DNA of 64,000 nt from Saururus chinensis (Eukaryota; Streptophyta; Magnoliopsida; Piperales; Saururaceae): NCBI GenBank assembly GCA_035235625.1, contig CP141150.1, positions 7,440,001 to 7,504,000 on the forward strand. The letters run 5' to 3'. The position numbers and the translations under genes are program-made. Positions 46,496-58,749 of this stretch are shown one piece after another. Under the pieces are notes generated by a model. The model worked only from the letters and a program-made list of their open reading frames with translations, had not been told where the DNA came from and ran no database searches. Each line of letters starts with the position of its first letter. The stretch's first letter is position 1.

Positions 46496-48874
46496 TCACC
46501 AATAATCACCACATGTACATGCTCCATCTTTGATGTGGTGGTAGAACCCCGAGTCTCCTACAATAATTTCTCGCTTACTACAAGTAGATATGAGTTTTGC
46601 AGCATTGTGGCAGCTTTGACATAATCTAATGTTCTTCTTTATCAAGATAGGAGTTCCAATTGTTGAGGAGATTAATCCATAGGAGAGTGCCAATCTAAAA
46701 CAGTGATTGCAAGGTAAATTTGCAGCCTTTTTCACAGCCTCTTCTGGCCTGAACTTTACACTGCTGATACTGACGGGCTCCCCAATGAACCTCGACAAAA
46801 TTTCCATGGTCTTATAGATAGTAGGTGATTCTATATGTGATCTGTCCCCATTGATGAAACTATAAGTTCTACTGTTCAGTTCAACTGTGCAGCAACCTAT
46901 TGACCTTTCTATTCCTTCTGCCTTCATTAGAGACTTAATCCTTTCTACATCTTCCCATCTTTCAGCGTCTGCATACATGTTAGATAGCAGAATATAGCAC
47001 CCTGTGTTGTCATGCTTCAAAGATAGAATGTGTTGTGCAGCAAATTCTGCAAATTCTATGTCGTTTTTGTTTCTACTTGCAGTTAACAGGGATCCCCAAA
47101 TCCTTGCTGTGGCTGGCAGAGGTATATTGTTTATAAAATTTAGAGCAGAGTCAAGACTCTTTGTACGGCCTAGGAGATCAACGATGCACCCATAGTGCTC
47201 AACTTGTGGTTCAATACCCCAGACTTCTTTCATACTATTGAAGTGCTTCCACCCTTCATCTACAAGTCCAGCAATACTGCATGAAGTTAATACCGATATA
47301 AAAGTAATTCTGTTTGTTTCAATTGCTGCTTCTTGCATCTTAGAGAAAAGCTCTAAGGACTTTTTCCCAAACCCATGGATACCATATGCCATAATTATTG
47401 CGTTCCAAGAGACAGTATCTTTGACCAGCCTACCATCGAAAATCTTCTGTGAACTCTCCAAATCACCACATTTTGCATACATGTAAATAAGCGAATTTGA
47501 GATGAAAGTGTTTGCAACATAGCCATACTTCATAACATATGCATGTATCTGTTTGCCTGGTCGTAACGATCTTAGCTCACTGTACGCTGGTATGATGCTT
47601 GATATAGTGAAGTCATCTGGCTCTAATTCTCCATTCCTGAGGTCATGGAAGAGTTGAATGGCTTCTTCGTTGCATCCATTGCGTGCATATGCAGCAATCA
47701 TAGTATTCCATGTCATTAAGGTCTTTTCTGTCACTAACTCAAACACTTTTTCAGCCAATTTTATATTTCCACAGCTTCCATAGACTTCAATAAGTGTTCT
47801 CTCCAAACTTAGATTAGGGAGAAACCGTCGTCTGGTGGCATACCCATGAGTTGATTTCGTCTTCAATAGATCCTTCAATTGTGCACACGCAAGGAGAAAC
47901 TTCAAGAGCGTTATTGTATCAGGTAACGCAGACTCATCCTCTTGCATCTTAATTAGTCTATGACATGACTTATCTGGTTGACCATTTATCAAATATCCTC
48001 CAATTAATGCATTCCAAACTACTGTATACTTCTCAGGCATACATCCAAACAACTTCTCAGCAGAAGCCATGTTCCCACATTTACCATACATGTCAATTAA
48101 AGAAGTTTGGACCATACGCTCTGAATCAAATCCATGTCTGATGACATGAGAATGAATTTCTTTTCCTTGTTTTTGACTACTCTCCAGAGCACAAGCAGCT
48201 AGTGCACCTAACAAGCTGAATTTATCGGCCTTCATCCCAACTGAAATCATTTCACCAAAGCAGTGCAGTGATCGCCAACCATCTTCATCAGAAACATACC
48301 CACTAATCATCGAATTCCAGGAAACCAAGTCTCTTTCAGGCATTTCAGAGAATACCTCCTTTGCATCCTCAACACAACCCAGCCGGGCATACAATGTAAT
48401 AAGGGCATTGCAGATGAAGAGGTCCCCATCCAGCCCAATCTTCACAAGCTTGGAATGCACCGCTCTACCCTCATTCAGACAACACGACTCGGTGCAAGCC
48501 TTGATCACAAAGGGAAACGTGAAGTAATCTGCTGAAACACCCATCACTTGCATTTGGCAAAACAAGCCAAGCGCGTCTTCATACAGCCCATTATCTGCAC
48601 AACCCCTGATCATGATATTCCACAGAAATGTATCTGGGTTCTCTGCTTTCTCAAACAAGAGCCGAGCTTCTTCAGTGCGTCCGAGGTCCATGTAAGAGGC
48701 CAGCGCAGGAGCAATCTCCCAATTGCCGGACACAAGCATTGGTGATCTTTGAGGTGGTCTCTGCTTGGGACCACCCGGGCGGCGCCTGTATATCTTTCTT
48801 CCTCTGGAGGCCCTTGGGTGGACATGGTCGGGGGCGGTCGAGCTGCAGAAGCTCTGGAGAGCCGCAGCCGCCAT
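46496..48874 (-). CDS. DYW-class pentatricopeptide repeat protein (At4g35130-like), degenerate deaminase site
   Basis: Single-exon frame of 792 residues. A basic N-terminal region is followed by PLS-type PPR repeats from about residue 55 to 590 (FLWNIMIRGCADNG, VSWNSMISGY, TWNTMIAAYARNG, VSWNAIIMAYGIHG), an E domain, and a DYW domain ending exactly in GACTCGDYW. The order and many blocks (IMAYGIHGFGKKSLELFSKM, ATARIWGSLLTASRNKNDI) match Arabidopsis At4g35130 as I recall it. DYW proteins edit C to U in organelle RNA. Here the zinc motif CQSCH is present, but the catalytic HSE is H-C-F (residues 724-726, codons 46697-46705), so the glutamate is lost. The protein may act in RNA binding or rely on a partner deaminase. 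Confidence 0.92.
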   Translation of the reverse strand: MAAAALQSFCSSTAPDHVHPRASRGRKIYRRRPGGPKQRPPQRSPMLVSGNWEIAPALASYMDLGRTEEARLLFEKAENPDTFLWNIMIRGCADNGLYEDALGLFCQMQVMGVSADYFTFPFVIKACTESCCLNEGRAVHSKLVKIGLDGDLFICNALITLYARLGCVEDAKEVFSEMPERDLVSWNSMISGYVSDEDGWRSLHCFGEMISVGMKADKFSLLGALAACALESSQKQGKEIHSHVIRHGFDSERMVQTSLIDMYGKCGNMASAEKLFGCMPEKYTVVWNALIGGYLINGQPDKSCHRLIKMQEDESALPDTITLLKFLLACAQLKDLLKTKSTHGYATRRRFLPNLSLERTLIEVYGSCGNIKLAEKVFELVTEKTLMTWNTMIAAYARNGCNEEAIQLFHDLRNGELEPDDFTISSIIPAYSELRSLRPGKQIHAYVMKYGYVANTFISNSLIYMYAKCGDLESSQKIFDGRLVKDTVSWNAIIMAYGIHGFGKKSLELFSKMQEAAIETNRITFISVLTSCSIAGLVDEGWKHFNSMKEVWGIEPQVEHYGCIVDLLGRTKSLDSALNFINNIPLPATARIWGSLLTASRNKNDIEFAEFAAQHILSLKHDNTGCYILLSNMYADAERWEDVERIKSLMKAEGIERSIGCCTVELNSRTYSFINGDRSHIESPTIYKTMEILSRFIGEPVSISSVKFRPEEAVKKAANLPCNHCFRLALSYGLISSTIGTPILIKKNIRLCQSCHNAAKLISTCSKREIIVGDSGFYHHIKDGACTCGDYW

Positions 48875-50221
48875 TTTCCGGCTCCTGGTTTGGATGCGGG
48901 GTGGAAGAGTTCAGGGGCCGGGGGAAGTAGCCGTTTTGCGTTGTATATGGGCCAAGCCGGCCTCTGGTTGAGCCTGTGACTGGCCCATGGACACCTCGGC
49001 CTGTGCTCGAGTTTGAGCCCATATACAAAGTCGGGCAAGGTCTGAGAGCACAATTTCATCGTGGAAACATTGATGCATTAATCATTGGATTTTTATTCTT
49101 CTTATACAAATTAATTTTAATATTAAAAAAATAAAAATAATTTTTATTGGGAGGGAAGTATTTTTAATATTTCACTTTGACAATGAGCCAAACGTAAGAA
49201 ATACATGAAACCTTTAATACTCTTTATGTTTTAAATTAATACCTTTATTTGATAAAAAAAATTTGTTTTATATTAATAATTTTATTTTATTAAATTTAAA
49301 GTGGTTGGGTATTTAAAAAGAATATTATCAGTTTATTTTCCTTTATCTTAAATGTAGATTTGACTATTCAATAAAAAATTTTATTTTTTTAAATATATTT
49401 ATCCTCACAAGATGAATGAATCTGAGATTTATGGTGCACACACTAATGCATGTTAATTTCAGTTTCATTAGACTGGTATACACTAATGTATATACCATTA
49501 ATCTCATAAATGAAGGAATCTTATATATTCTTTATACTTAGATTTATTGTCAAAATAGAGCATGAAAAATAAGAGTTGTGATTGGAGGCATACATGGTAG
49601 TTACTTACGGTTAATATGTATTAGTGCATGGCGCATGCCAACTTTTATTATCTTACCGCCTCTATTGACGGAGGATGTCATTGCCAAGACTAAAAGCTCT
49701 TCCAAAAAAGTGAAGCAGTTGCATTATGAGCGTTTGGCATGGCAATGTATATGCAACATACTATGTACAGTGTACACCAAGCAAACTGGGGCGGGCATAT
49801 GTAGCATTACTCTAATTGTTATAAAGAAATGGGATTTACATTTATTCGGGTCACTGGGGCCAAAATTACAGACCATAAGACATGGTAACCCCTGCTAAGC
49901 CCCAAGGGTGTACATGAGCATTCCTTAAAACTTCTTCAAACCTCTTACGAAGGGCTTACGCGGGCGTATGAGCCTAATCTCAGACTAACTTTTTTTTATG
50001 AAGAATAGTACTAATTGATAATTATTAAAACATTGTCACTAGATACAATTACAATTAATAATAAAATACGCAATCGAGTGACATTATAACAAAGCTCCAA
50101 CCATTTGACCCCTCAAACATATTCCTCCAATCATATATGAGATGGATGCTATAGACTCCTCAAACAATAATTTAGCCTAATTTTGATGCAACATAAGTTA
50201 GGCAGCAAGAAGGAATGATCT
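48875..50221. other. intergenic
   Basis: 5' region of the DYW PPR gene (GC-rich to about 49060), then AT-rich sequence. A 106-codon plus-strand frame at 49578-49898 resembles nothing I know and has no coding-like composition. 3' UTR of the next gene at the right end. Confidence 0.5.
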
Positions 50222-51214
50222 TCAGAAGCCAAAGAGGGCATGATTTGGGGCCGGGGGTGGCTTGTAAAAGCACAAATTGGTGGGACTGTATGTGGATGTG
50301 CCTTTGGGCTTCTCCATGGCCTGAAGAGCCGGTTGGTTCAAATAAGCATACTTGCTCTTGGTCCACCTGCACAAGTAGATCATATTTACTGGTTCAGCTA
50401 TAGATAAAGAGTCATGGAAGCTGAAGTACACAAATTTGCCTCTCTACTCTATTAATCATTTCTTCATTGCTTTAAGAGGTCGGTTATCCTGACCCTTTCT
50501 TCTGGTTTAAGTAGGCTATATGTATTTAATCAACAGCATATAATGATTCATGGGATAATTTAATCTGATTGGGAAGAAGCTCAACAAACCAGTCTTTGAT
50601 TCCAATGCGTATTTCCTTGTTCACATCGCCATCTTTGTTTTCCTCTGACTTCTTGTCCTTCTCATTGTCATCTTCTTTTAGTTCTTCCTCAAATCGCCTA
50701 TACTCTTCCTCCTGCCAATTACCACCCATGTCAGCCAGTGTTGTTTCAGCAAAAATTACTTGCAAGAAAATTTGGGTATCTCTTCCTCTATTCTTTTTTA
50801 AGTGACATAGAAGCCACAATAAACTTGTCTACAATGTCAGCTCTATATTAGTAACAGGCAGAAAAAATTAGGGGAATTCCTTACTGTGATCCTACTAGCT
50901 CTGATCCTGGCAGCTGCCTTGATTGCAGCTAGAAGGTGGTCTTCCTCCTCAATCTTCTTCTGCCGCCAGAACCGATCAATCTCATCTTTTGTCACGCTCA
51001 TCACTTTCTCCGGCTTCGTCAACCATGGCCATTGCAATGGGGGTGGAGGCGGCGGCGGCGGAGGTGGTGGGGCCACCTTCTCCATGGCATTAGCTTTCAT
51101 ATCCATGCTCACTTTCTTCTCCAATGTCTCAAACCGTCTATGGATGCTTCTGCTTTTGGTTGCTGAACGAGTATGGACTGTAAGATGGAACATGTGATGC
51201 GCTGCAACTCCCAT
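50222..51214 (-). CDS. conserved plant protein of unknown function with polyproline tract, three exons
   Basis: Exons 51214-50885, 50711-50590 and 50366-50222 join through GT-AG introns (phases 0 and 2) into 198 residues. Residues about 48-58 are a proline run encoded by GGN-rich sequence (plus-strand sense) at 51040-51072. Then comes a conserved-looking helical block, MSVTKDEIDRFWRQKKIEEE followed by DHLLAAIKAAARIRASR, an acidic lysine-rich stretch in exon 2, and a C-terminal block IGIKDWWTKSKYAYLNQPAL ending in aromatic and proline residues. I recall similar plant proteins annotated only as uncharacterised. No signal peptide or membrane segment. The start at 51214 has an in-frame TAG four codons upstream. 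Function unknown. Confidence 0.82.
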
Positions 51215-52431
51215 GCCAAACAACTAATCCAACCTAACATTCAACATAGCTCCCGGCCGGCTCTACTGCTCAACTGTCTGAAGTCTAGTAACATCATTTA
51301 CATAGTTTATAATCACTAGGCTAAGCCCATAAACATTTTCGCTTATTCAGAATAGGCCAAAGCTTATAAAAAGGCACCTTCAATTATTTTCGTCATTGTC
51401 ACCATCAGGACAACTTCATCGGTTGATTAGACTTAAAATTAAGGACTAAAAATTTCATAATATATTTCATATTGGTGAAGATTCCGCCATCCAATATGGA
51501 AAAGGACATAAAAAGACATGATTTTGCAGGTAAAGGAAGCTGAAATCAATATTATGGACATGTACTTAACCTTGTTGATTAAGGAAAACTTCAATTTACA
51601 GACTATGCTAGTTCAGCATGGTGCCATGAGATTCTCAATCATATGCAAGATAAATAACTCTTTCTTCTTCAGCCTTGGTAAATGAAAGGTTTGTAGGGTA
51701 GTCATGGCTAGTTGAATTACCAGGGATACACTAAGGTAATTCTGATAAAGTAGTTGTTTTTACCTCTTATCTCAAAACCAAAATGGCAGTAAAAATCAAA
51801 GACCTTTTTCTAACTCTCACATTATTTTTATTTGACATTACAAAAATAAAAAATACTACAAAGATAAGCCTCACAAAATTCAGGAATGTGAATTACAATA
51901 GATCTAAATTGGGGAACATATACAAGGGTCATCTTTCAAACGCCCCTACTCTGAAATCTGTACTTAAAATGCGTTCCAACTTAAATGGAAAAGAATTAGG
52001 ATATAAACAACTGTCTAAACCGCTCAGAGATGGAAAATCACTTGCAATAAAGCGAGATCCACCCGGCTCAGTGTCCTGAAATTGTACACAACCCCTCAAA
52101 ATAGAATGCTTCCAGCGGAGTCCTCCATCGGTCCGTCCTCGTACTATGAATATCTAAGCATTTATCAGATGACTTCGCGCCTAAACATATTCCACCCTCG
52201 CTCACCCCTTTACCCCATTCTCTAGGATTGGGTTTCAAGGTAAACTCATTCAACCTTCTTGAACATCATCATGCATATTACCTGAACCATTTGACTTCAG
52301 CTTACTTCATTTTGCAATATCATTAGCCTACTTGCATGAGAATCAAAATGTGGGGACAATGAGATTATGGAATTCACTTGGCAATAGCCTGGCCTGGACA
52401 ATCTCCTTCAGCTTTTCCAACTGAGTAAAAC
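51215..52431. other. intergenic, upstream of the polyproline protein gene
   Basis: Promoter and leader of the minus-strand gene at the left. No recognisable element in the rest. Confidence 0.5.
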
Positions 52432-54085
52432 TCAACATCCAAAAGAGCAACCAAAATTTCAATTTCATTTTCATAGTTGTTTGTTCTCGTGCAATTTCGA
52501 TCACTAAAGCAAAACAGATTACAGCGATATCCAAATAATTACATCACGTGTAAAAAGTATTGGCGTTTGACCACTTCAGCTGTCGGAGCCTCTCTCCTGC
52601 CATAGAACTCATGAACTCAATAAGATCATTTCTCAGACATGTAATCCACATTCCAAATCATGCTAAAAAATTGGCTATGATTTGATAAAGCTTGATTTTA
52701 TCACAAAATAACTTAAAATCCGAAGTATTTAGGTAAGTAATGCTCTCTCCAGTTTCTTTTCAATTAACCACTGAGTTTCATCAATATCATGAACTATCAT
52801 CAACTCCTACCTGTTCACTATTCCAAACAGTCTCTCTGAGAGATTCATCTCCAGTCACACAAGAAGGGCATCAACACGTGGAAGGAAGCATTTTTTATGC
52901 TCTGCGATTATTGTGAGCCGAGCGTAAGGAACGCTTGCAAGGTGTTCACTTTCAAGATCGACGGCATAGGCATTCCTTACTCTCCGCTCACTGTCAGCGT
53001 GGAGCATAAAAAACTCTTCCCACGTGGAATCAGCAGAGTATAAATGCTTCTATCATTTTTCAAGGCTACAACTTTCATGTACTCTTCTATATCTCTCTAA
53101 TCTTCTTCTCAGTGGCTTATCAGCAACTTATTGGTTGTGCTTCTACTTTCTGATCATTACTGGCAAGAAAACAATTGTCATGCCCAAATCTTCTACATTC
53201 ACTCAAGCTCACAAAGCATGAACATCTATTGGCCATTACTCTTTACATCAATTGCCTGTGCACACTGTCATTTCTGAAACCTGCATCCCAGCCTTCCGCC
53301 ATGCTGATAGAAGTTTTAGATTCATCGCATCTAAGCTATTTCAACACAGAGTTTGCCCGTATCTTCAAGCACCCTTATTGCCTTAGCTGATTCCACGATC
53401 TCACTTCCTGTTGTTTGCTATCCTACATAGCTTTATAAATTCAGGCATATTATAAATGGATGACCACAGCTTTTACTTTTTCAGCCTCTCAGGACTCAAG
53501 AGTGGCTATCCTGGAAGAACCCATCCTATAAGACTATTACCAGACTCGAGACATTGCACATACAACACTTCTATCTTTCTGGCAGCATTGAGTTCTGGAG
53601 CACAGCATCACAGATATCATTTCCCACTGATCTCTTATCAATAAATCGAACCAATCTAGTTTTGAGCTGAAGAGGAGAGAATAATGCAGATAAAAAGAAG
53701 TCTTGCCGTTTCCAACTAACAGCTCAGTTGAAGCAAATAAAATTGGCAGAAGAGGAAATCAAATGCAGCTTCTGAAAGCCCCATTCCAACACAAACAGCA
53801 ATAGAAAAAGAGGAAAGAGATGATATGTTTTACATTTGAAGTATCGTGAAGCATGCATATAACATATGTGACATGTAATAGTTTTAGTTCTGCACATAAA
53901 TATTATTGCATATATCACGTATCTCAAACAGAAACATACAAAATTCTAGTAAAAAAAATCAACATCCAAGGCCAGTACACAAAGATACTGATCTAAACAA
54001 AATCACCAACATATGTACATCTCATTCACAGAACACCCACATCTAAGTACAAAATCTTCAGTCTCCACCAAATCCCCCTGACATG
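52432..54085. repeat. local duplication, left copy (contains the hairpin)
   Basis: Collinear with 54567-56107 through many shared blocks (for example CATGAACT...CATCAACTC, AACTTATTG, GGACTC, CATCTCATTCACA, TACAAAATCTTCAG, CCACCAAA.TCCCCCT). Diverged by substitutions and indels. The right copy runs into the 3' UTR of the gene at 56155. The left copy has no coding region. Confidence 0.75.
52875..53026 (+). ncRNA. 152-nt hairpin, candidate MIRNA precursor
   Basis: CACGTGGAAGGAAG at the left pairs with CTTCCCACGTG at the right. The arms then stay paired inward through TTTTTTATGCTC/GAGCATAAAAAA and TGTGAGC/GCTCACT to GTAAGGAA/TTCCTTAC, with scattered mismatches and a loop of about 35 nt near 52935-52970. 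A 20-22-nt duplex with few mismatches would be at 52911-52931 and 52973-52993. I do not match it to a miRNA family I know. It could instead be a small foldback MITE. The paralogous site in the right copy (about 55024) lacks it. Confidence 0.45.
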
Positions 54086-54566
54086 GGACCTAAGGGAAGA
54101 AGGTAAAGTGTGGAAGGTTAGGGAGAATTGTGGAGGGGAAGGAGAAGGGGAAGGGTAGGAGATAAGCCTTAAAGTCCACCAAGGTTTCCGCCGGAGTCCA
54201 CCAGACAGAGGGGCTTACCGGAGTCCAACGCCAGGGGCATTGGAGTCCACCATCGGAGAAGAAGAGAACTCTTCAGCTCAAATTACTAAAATTTAATTCA
54301 TGAACAATGGCCTTTGAATAGGCTTACAAAGACTTAAAAGTGGAAATAAGAGAGACGAGACAGATAAGACTCCTTACCGGACTTGGGAAAATAATTTAAA
54401 CCTAAGATTCTAAATCAAATAAAACCCCTAACTTTCTAAATAAAGTCATTCTCTAATAAGAACATTCTAAGTAAAACCAATGATAAAAATAAACTCCTAA
54501 ATATACATAGAAAATAATACTAGGGTGGCCCACTATGGCTCTATATCATTCCCACAAAACCCGAGT
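54086..54566. other. spacer between the local duplicate copies
   Basis: Begins with purine-rich sequence and repeated CCGGAGTCCA motifs (54190-54260), then AT-rich sequence. No gene. Confidence 0.5.
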
Positions 54567-56107
54567 AAAAAACATCTTAAAGAAGAGTCTTAAAGTTTTA
54601 ATCTCAATTTCATAATTATTTGTTTGTGGCATTTTAATCACCAAAACGAAACAGATGACAGCAATGTCTGCATCATTAAATCACATGTAACACAATAAGT
54701 ATCTAGTCACTTCAGTTATTGCTGCCCTACTCCTGCAGTCGGACTTGTTAACTCAATAAGACAATTTCTGTATTGCAAAAAAAAAAAGGAAAATTTTTAG
54801 GACATCTACATTCTCAGTCATGCTAAATGGAGCCAATTTGAAAAAAATAATAATTTTTCCACTAGTTCGTACTTAAATCTGAAGAACTTTGGTAATTCAT
54901 CAGTATTTTTACCAGGAACGCACTATGAGTTTCGTAAATATCATGAACTGCCATTAACTCTTACCTTTTCCCCTTTTCGAATAGCCTCTCTGAGATATTC
55001 GCACAAGAATGACATCAACACTTAGAGCGTCAGCAGATTTCAAATGCTTCTATCAACTTCCAAGGCTACCAATTTCAAGTAATCTTCTAGATCTCCTGAT
55101 CTCCACTTCAGTTGCTTTTGAGCAACTTATTGATTGTACTTCCAATTTCTAATACACCACTAACTAGCAAATAGTTGTCCCGACTTAAATCTTCTACACA
55201 TACACAACCTCACAAGCATGACATTTATTGGGCTCTACTCTTAACACTCCATCAATTGCCCGTGCAAGCTATCATTTCTGAAGCCTGCAACCCATAGTCT
55301 TCCACCATCCTGATAGAAGTTTTAGATTCCCCAAAACTCAGCTTTTTAAACTTAAAGTTTCACCGTATCTCCATGCATCCTTAAAGCCTTAGCTGATTTC
55401 GTGATGTCCCTTCCTGTTCTTTGCTGTCCTACAGAGATTTATAAATTCATTACTTATCATAAGATGGATCGTCACAGCTCATACCTTTTCAGCCTCTCAG
55501 GACTCGGAGTGGCTTTCCTGGATGAGCTTATGCCAAAAAACTTGTACCACACTCAATCCATCGCACAGACTATACTTCCATCTTTTTCTGACAGCATTGA
55601 CTTCTAAAGCTTCAGTGTCACAGTTATAATTTCCCTCTGACCTACCCTGACTGCTTAATAGTAAATTAAATCAATCCAAAAATAGTTTCGAGATGAGGAG
55701 AAGAGAAAAACAATACCAAAATGCAGATAATAAAGATGTCTTTCAGTTTTCAACTAACAGCTCATTTGAAGCAAATATAATTAGCAGAACATGAAATCAA
55801 ATACAGTTTCTGAAGGCCCCATTCCAGCACATAAACAACAGAAATAGCAAAAGAGAAAAGAGAAGAAATATCATGCATTTGAACTATCATGAAGCATACA
55901 TATAACATAAGTGACGTATAACAATTTTAGTTTTGTACATAAATCTCATTGCATTTAAAAAAAGAAACACAAAATTCTAGTAAAAGAGATCTACATCCAA
56001 GGCAGTAGGCGAAGAATCTTATCTATACAAAATCACCAGTATTTATACATCTCATTCACAAAGCACCCACAACTGAGTACAAAATCTTCAGTTTCCACCA
56101 AAATCCC
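54567..56107. repeat. local duplication, right copy (no hairpin)
   Basis: Counterpart of 52432-54085. At the hairpin position it reads CATCAACACTTAGAGCGTCAGCAG, shown here in two parts: CATCAACAC then TTAGAGCGTCAGCAG. It merges with the 3' UTR of the gene at 56155. Confidence 0.75.
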
Positions 56108-56154
56108 CCTCAAAACCCAATACCCGATTCTGTGTGTTCAGAGTCAACATCCAA

Positions 56155-56631
56155 TCAAGTTTCGGAGCTGATTCTCAGTGCTTTGGTCTTAAACCTATAC
56201 CGAGCAGCCCTGGGAATCACCTGGCTAGGACCGAAGTGGAACTGCCCTGGCCCATCCATGAGCGGGGGGCCATCATCATACACATACCCAAGAAGCGACC
56301 CGCAGCTATTACACTTGAGCTTCGTCCTCTTCCTGTGAAAACCCCAGTAGTCCACCGTCTCAAAGAAAGGCCTGATCTTGTCCTCCTTCTCGAACCGAAG
56401 CTTGGACTCGTCCACCTGGGCAAAAGAAAGAGTGCCCTTGTTCCCCGCCTCGAAGTAGAAGTCCGGAGGGAAGAGACTGGCCGTGCTCAGATTCAAGTTT
56501 GTCCCGCACTCTGCACAGCTGCAACAAAATTCAACACAGACCCATTAACACAAACATCACACTAGACACATTGCACGTATTAAATTGACAAAACGTTGAT
56601 GAAGAGAGATTTACCTGTAGATGGAAGCCAT
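56155..56631 (-). CDS. small two-CxxC zinc-ribbon-like protein (At4g08330 family)
   Basis: Exon 1 is 56631-56615 (five codons plus two bases) and exon 2 is 56518-56155, giving 126 residues. Cysteine pairs at 7/10 (CAECG) and 75/78 (CNSCG) suggest a zinc ribbon. Between them are an acidic F-rich segment and VDYWGFHRKRTKLKC, which is the family signature as I remember it from the uncharacterised Arabidopsis protein At4g08330 and its paralogues. The C terminus is basic (ARYRFKTKALR). The first exon being only 17 coding bases makes it easy to miss; without it the cysteine pair CAEC loses its start. Function unknown. Confidence 0.85.
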
Positions 56632-58749
56632 GGGAAGAAAGATGGCGTTGCTGGAGGAAGATGGTCAATCGGTAGGTTCGTGATGCTGGAGGATTATATA
56701 GGGAGGAAGGAGGAGAGGCATGGGGCGGCGTTCTTCGGGTGTTTTCCGCGTTGTGAAGGTCGGGAGGAAGGAGGAACGACCGCGTGAAACGTGAAAACTT
56801 CTCGAATGGTAGTGCAAAACCGCCGCTAGATGTAATTTCAGCGGCGATAGAGACTTTCAGCGGCGGTTTGTGGGTTACGTGAGGAATGACGGGGTTATGA
56901 ATAGACATACCCTTCTGGAACTTTTGATAGATTGTGACTGAGACCACGTGATTTTGCGATAAATTTGGCCCCCATTGTGTGGGGTCATAGGGGTACCTGG
57001 ATGTGGGACCATCACAACGGAAGGAGGACCATCAAATTAGGTAAGGTAGGGCCCAATGTAAAATTCATGGGGAAGTATGTATTATGTAAGGCCTGATTCC
57101 ATATGGTTCTTAATATGGTACATGGAGACCAATATAACACTTGTGTAGCATGTTAAAGGTTTTATGAATTAAATTTAACATGGTACATAGCTGTTGTTTG
57201 GCTTCTATGTACCATGTTATGAACTCCAGAGCTCGTCCAACAAACATTTTCCATAAGTGATTTTTTCATATAAAAACGTTAATTTATTTTAAAAAACTAA
57301 ATGTTGTGAGAGAATATATACAAAGGCTTCTGTAAGTAATTTGAAGATTGAAACTTGGCAGTTCCTCGACCGAATCTGTCTAAGAGTTTGAATAACCAAT
57401 TTTCTTTTAAACAAAGATAAAAAGGGTATACAAGACCCACATAGTAACACTAAAAGGAAAAAAATTGAATGCTTTGAATTAAGATATAAAAAATGATATG
57501 TGAAGTTTAAGGACGTCTTGGCAATATCTATTCCATCTCTTACATCAGTTGCCGATGCATTTCAACAACTAGTCAAAGTGGACGTGGTGAACATAAAGTT
57601 GCATTTGTCACTTTTAGCTTTACAAATATTTAGATAAATTATTTAATTATTGAATATAAGCCAATTAGAAACTTAAGTAAAGTATTGTAGGAGATTTAGT
57701 TGAAGAAAGACTTAGAAGGAAGTGTAAGATAATCTTGAAAAATCTAATATTATCTACTTGTAGGTTTTTTAATATCCCCTCCCTACATTATATAATATAA
57801 TATTATAAATTCTAAAACCATTTCTCTACATATTCATATACAAAGATTATTATGTACATGCCACTTCTTCTTTTTTTGCCCCTTACAAAATTATATATTT
57901 TTCACTTATATTTATATTTACATACGCCATACATTTTGTTCATTGTAATATTTCACAAAAATAATGAATAACCAAGTCTATAGCAAAAATATTCTAGTAC
58001 ACCTCTTAAATTTATAATGTGCAACTTATCTATTATATAATATGAGAAAAAATATCTATCATATACAATGACTAGCTAGCAGCTACTAAATACTCTCTTT
58101 CATATTAATTATCCTATTTAATTTAAAAAAAGAAAAATTCTCTAAGCCCTTACTATTATATAGTACTCTCTCTATCAAATATTAATAGCTATATTTTGAC
58201 AAATAATTATTTTTATTAAACAGTGAAACTCAAAGAAGAGAAAATAAACTTATATATGATACTCTTTTTTAAGTATCTAATTACTTAAATCGAACAAAAT
58301 GAAGCTATTAATATAAAATAATTTTTTTTCCAAATGAAACTATTAATGTAGAATGGAGGGAGTATATATGTATGAAGTTCCATAAGTTTTAAATAAATTA
58401 GGAAGTCCCATAAAATATGAATGGTGTTTATAGATAAAATTAATTATGAGTCTTCCGAGTTGGGGTGGAATAAGTGAAACCTCTCTAAATAAGGTTTTGC
58501 TCATACCAAGAAACCCAATTGCTAATTCTTGTGTTCTATTCAGACTAAAAAAGCTATAGAAAATAAGCTTTTGTATTGAGAGAAACTTCTATCATCTTAG
58601 AATTTGTGTCGGGCCTCTCTTTGGAGATGAGCGTCGAGCCCTACCCAGCTCGACCTGCCCACATGCGGGACTCCAAAGGGCCCAACTTTTTGCCACTTTT
58701 AATTAGGACAAGAGTTGGATACATTTGTGTAAATACTTAAGAGTTGAAG
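56632..58749. other. intergenic with one small MITE
   Basis: Promoter of the two-CxxC gene to about 56900, then AT-rich sequence. Apart from the Stowaway-like element at 58164 nothing definable. Confidence 0.5.
58164..58364. mobile_element. Stowaway-like MITE (about 200 bp)
   Basis: Ends TACTCTCTCTATCAAATATT and AATGTAGAATGGAGGGAGTA match the Stowaway consensus of TA-flanked TACTCCCTCC-type termini, with subterminal AATAGCT / AGCTATTAAT. Internal sequence AT-rich. Confidence 0.6.

Noticed and set aside
48610-49059. 149-codon minus-strand frame overlapping the start of the DYW PPR gene
   Set aside because: Shadow frame in the GC-rich 5' end and leader of the PPR gene; no recognisable protein.
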